A DNA stretch of 55,213 nucleotides. Origin: a virus. The notes under the pieces are model-generated. The model was not told the DNA's origin and ran no database searches. It saw only the letters and a program-made list of their open reading frames with translations. Of this stretch, positions 53,777 through 55,213 are shown piece by piece (the first letter of the stretch is position 1; each line of letters begins with the position of its first letter). The DNA is taken from the IMG/VR virus record IMGVR_UViG_3300042291_000512, positions 1-55,213 of that record. One strand, 5' to 3'. Both the position numbers and the translations under genes were made by a program.

Positions 53777-54115
53777 ATGAGCAAGCAGACAACACATCAA
53801 GTACTTCAAACTAAAAACGTATCTCAATTTACAAGTTATATGACAAGTGTAGGAACTAGAACAATATCACCTACATCTGCATCACTAAAAACGGAAACGT
53901 ATGCTAGTGGTGGAATTTCGTATGTAGCAAATGTAAACTCATTAAGTACTCAAATGATTAATGCCGGTTCATCTTCATTAGATGTATCGGAAATTGTGGG
54001 ATTATACGATATAAGATTAAACCCTGATTTGTATAGAAAATATCAATTGAATTACGCATTATCAACTGGTTCTACTTATAACGAAGCAGTAATGTGGTCT
54101 GTTAATAATTCATAA
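53777..54115 (+). CDS. Small virion-region protein of unknown function
   Basis: A 112-residue Ser/Thr-rich protein (VSQFTSYMTSVGTRTISPTS) with a C-terminal segment LNPDLYRKYQLNYALSTGST. It is a single-gene unit with its own late element (53734-53742) and terminator (54138-54168). Possibly a capsid-decorating or head-tail protein given the setting; no family recognised. Confidence 0.65.
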   Translation: MSKQTTHQVLQTKNVSQFTSYMTSVGTRTISPTSASLKTETYASGGISYVANVNSLSTQMINAGSSSLDVSEIVGLYDIRLNPDLYRKYQLNYALSTGSTYNEAVMWSVNNS

Positions 54116-54137
54116 TAACTTTCACAAAATATATACT

Positions 54138-54168
54138 AAAAGGAGATACTAATACTATCTCCTTTTTT
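54138..54168 (+). terminator. Terminator after the 112-residue gene
   Basis: AAAAGGAGATA (54138-54148) pairs with TATCTCCTTTT (54156-54166) across a 7-base loop, and the T run continues to 54168. Confidence 0.92.
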
Positions 54169-54193
54169 ATTTTTACCCCTTTCCAACATTTTA

Positions 54194-54202
54194 ATATTTA
54201 TA
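54194..54202 (+). promoter_or_regulatory. Late-type promoter element
   Basis: ATATTTATA preceded by ACATTTT at 54186 with the same spacing as the previous unit, 22 bases before the ATG at 54225. Confidence 0.65.
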
Positions 54203-54224
54203 AGAGTATTAAACCGAATTACTT

Positions 54225-54605
54225 ATGGCAGCAGGAAAATACTCTTTTATAATAGAGCAAGGAGCAACAACAAATTTTCAAATCAATTGGAACGATGAAT
54301 CGGGTTCAGCAGTTGATTTGAGTGGTTATCAGGCCCGAATGCAAATCAGACCGGGTGTTGAATCATCTGATGTCTTTCTTTCACTATCATCATCCCTAAA
54401 TTCCGATAATACGGGAATCAATTTAAGTGGTTCTAATTTCATAACTCCATTGGCAAGTGGTTCAATTGGAGTATATATTTCTGCAGCATCTTCATCCGCA
54501 TTAAATTTTGGTGAAGCATTTTACGATTTAGAATTGGTAAAAGGTAATGAAGTTACGAGATTATTAGAAGGTAAAGTTAAGTTATCTAAAAACGTAACTC
54601 GATAG
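54225..54605 (+). CDS. Beta-sandwich structural protein
   Basis: A 126-residue protein: YSFIIEQGATTNFQINWNDE, VDLSGYQARMQIRPG, GSIGVYISAASSSALNFGEA, FYDLELVKGNEVTRLLEGKV. This layout (EQGAT ... W.D..G..VDLSGY.ARMQIR ... YDLEL..G.VTRLL.G.V) recurs in small structural proteins of many environmental phages, as far as I recall, but its role is not known to me. It precedes a collagen-like fibre by one base, so it may be the fibre's docking partner. Confidence 0.75.
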   Translation: MAAGKYSFIIEQGATTNFQINWNDESGSAVDLSGYQARMQIRPGVESSDVFLSLSSSLNSDNTGINLSGSNFITPLASGSIGVYISAASSSALNFGEAFYDLELVKGNEVTRLLEGKVKLSKNVTR

Positions 54606-54606
54606 G

Positions 54607-55213
54607 ATGTCAGTACAAATAAACAAAGATATAACAACTGTCCAAGTTGAAATCCCAAAAACCAATGTTGCAATTGAAACTGCAGTAACGGAAATAACTG
54701 TCCAAACTTCACAGCCGGAAATAATAATAGCAACGGCAGGAGTTCAAGGACCGGTAGGACCAAGAGGTTTTGATACTGGTACTTCAGGAACTTCTGGTAC
54801 AAGCGGAGTAACCGGCACATCGGGAACTTCTGGAATAGGAAGTAATGGTACATCGGGTACATCCGGTTCAAACGGTATAACTGGAGCAGGTGGTACGGCT
54901 GGTTCATCTGGAACATCAGGTTTAAATGGTACATTCTTTGGAAGTAGTGGAACATCTGGAGTAAGTGGAAGTGGTGGCACAAGTGGTACATCAGGAACTT
55001 CTGGAGTAAGTGGAAGTAGTGGGACTAGTGGTATAAGTGGTAGTGATGGTACAAGCGGCACATCTGGAACTTCTGGTACATCAGGAAGTAGTGGGACTAG
55101 TGGAGTAAGTGGAAGTAATGGCACATCAGGAACTTCTGGAACAAGCGGCACCTCTGGGACTACTGGACTTACAGCATTCATACCATTAAAAATATTTGAT
55201 GGTGGTAGTGCTG
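54607..55213 (+). CDS. Collagen-like fibre protein, 5' part (runs off window)
   Basis: The frame opened by ATG at 54607 stays open to the window end (202 codons). Residues 1-50 form a beta-rich head (KDITTVQVEIPKTNVAIETA). A G-x-y region follows, starting GVQGPVGPRG and soon dominated by Gly-Thr-Ser and variants (GTSGTSGVSGSSGTSGIS), to about residue 188. Non-repeat sequence then resumes (LTAFIPLKIFDGG). Such repeats form trimeric, flexible shafts in phage fibres. It is coupled to the preceding gene by one base. The remainder, presumably with the tip, lies beyond the window. Confidence 0.85.
   Translation, partial: MSVQINKDITTVQVEIPKTNVAIETAVTEITVQTSQPEIIIATAGVQGPVGPRGFDTGTSGTSGTSGVTGTSGTSGIGSNGTSGTSGSNGITGAGGTAGSSGTSGLNGTFFGSSGTSGVSGSGGTSGTSGTSGVSGSSGTSGISGSDGTSGTSGTSGTSGSSGTSGVSGSNGTSGTSGTSGTSGTTGLTAFIPLKIFDGGSA
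54772..55170 (+). repeat. Gly-x-y (mostly Gly-Thr-Ser) coding repeat
   Basis: About 130 codons in 9-base steps with many synonymous codon choices (aca/act, tct/tca/agc/agt, ggt/gga/ggc). The repeat is conserved at protein rather than DNA level. Confidence 0.88.

Noticed and set aside
54772-55170. Possible CRISPR or satellite repeat
   Set aside because: The period is 9 bases in an open coding frame with codon variation; there are no unique spacers.
54521-55181. Minus-strand open frames over the end of the beta-sandwich gene and the collagen-like gene
   Set aside because: They are shadows of the Gly-Thr-Ser repeat (giving Val-Pro repeats) and cross a gene boundary.
1-55213. tRNA genes, integrase, IS elements or attachment sites
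   Set aside because: None recognised; intergenic gaps are almost all under 130 bases and no recombinase motif is visible.

Overview
The window is a dense, almost entirely rightward 55 kb block of a large T4-like contractile-tailed phage (myovirus). It carries recognisable baseplate (gp25, gp6, gp5-like hub, gp7/gpI-like), packaging (gp17), portal (gp20), prohead protease (gp21), scaffold (gp22-like) and major capsid (gp23) genes, plus a DnaG-type primase and a fused gp47-gp46 recombination nuclease. DNA is AT-rich. The host is probably a member of the Bacteroidota: starts are preceded by A-rich sequence rather than Shine-Dalgarno sites, and three cargo-type transcription units begin with a near-perfect Bacteroidota vegetative promoter (TTTG, 19-20 bp, TAnnTTTG). 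This is inference from sequence signals only.

Layout. 1-20,600: baseplate and tail-tip genes, including two neighbouring virion peptidoglycan hydrolases (a cysteine peptidase and a GH19 lysozyme), wedge proteins gp25 and gp6, a 1740-residue gp7/gpI-like protein with a LamG domain, and further structural proteins. 20,558-25,460: a SegE-like GIY-YIG protein, a small protein, primase, the Mre11-Rad50-type fusion, and a leftward ribbon-helix-helix regulator whose coding region contains the fusion gene's terminator. 25,551-34,100: a 2719-residue tail fibre with a Hint (intein-like) domain and a gp53-like tip, then its assembly chaperone. 34,157-38,263: two paralogous coiled-coil genes bracketing a glycosylation cassette (a three-domain glycosyltransferase/methyltransferase protein and a BAHT/TibC-like protein heptosyltransferase). 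38,295-49,294: a nucleotidyltransferase-DUF5661-ligase-like fusion, a zinc-motif protein, terminase, portal, several small head-region proteins and the protease. 49,358-50,680: a DNA methyltransferase with three C-terminal NUMOD-like repeats. 50,869-53,652: scaffold and major capsid. 53,777-end: small structural proteins and a collagen-like Gly-Thr-Ser fibre running off the window.

Transcription. Two promoter classes can be read by eye. A short element ATA(T/C)TTATA precedes about 17 virion transcription units and is the probable equivalent of the T4 late TATAAATA box. The host-like promoters precede only the primase/recombination unit, the glycosylation cassette and the methyltransferase. 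Structural genes would thus be expressed late by a phage-modified polymerase, while replication and cargo genes are read early by the host polymerase.

Most striking items: the gp47-gp46 fusion; the small regulator with three 10-bp-spaced repeats at its own start; the Hint domain with Ser1 and Pro+1 in the tail fibre; the protein-glycosylation cassette beside the fibre; the nucleotidyltransferase/ligase-like fusion; and the methyltransferase with homing-endonuclease-type DNA-binding repeats. No tRNA, CRISPR array, integrase or insertion sequence was seen. No gene-free stretch exceeds 300 bases; the longest is the 188-base capsid-operon leader.
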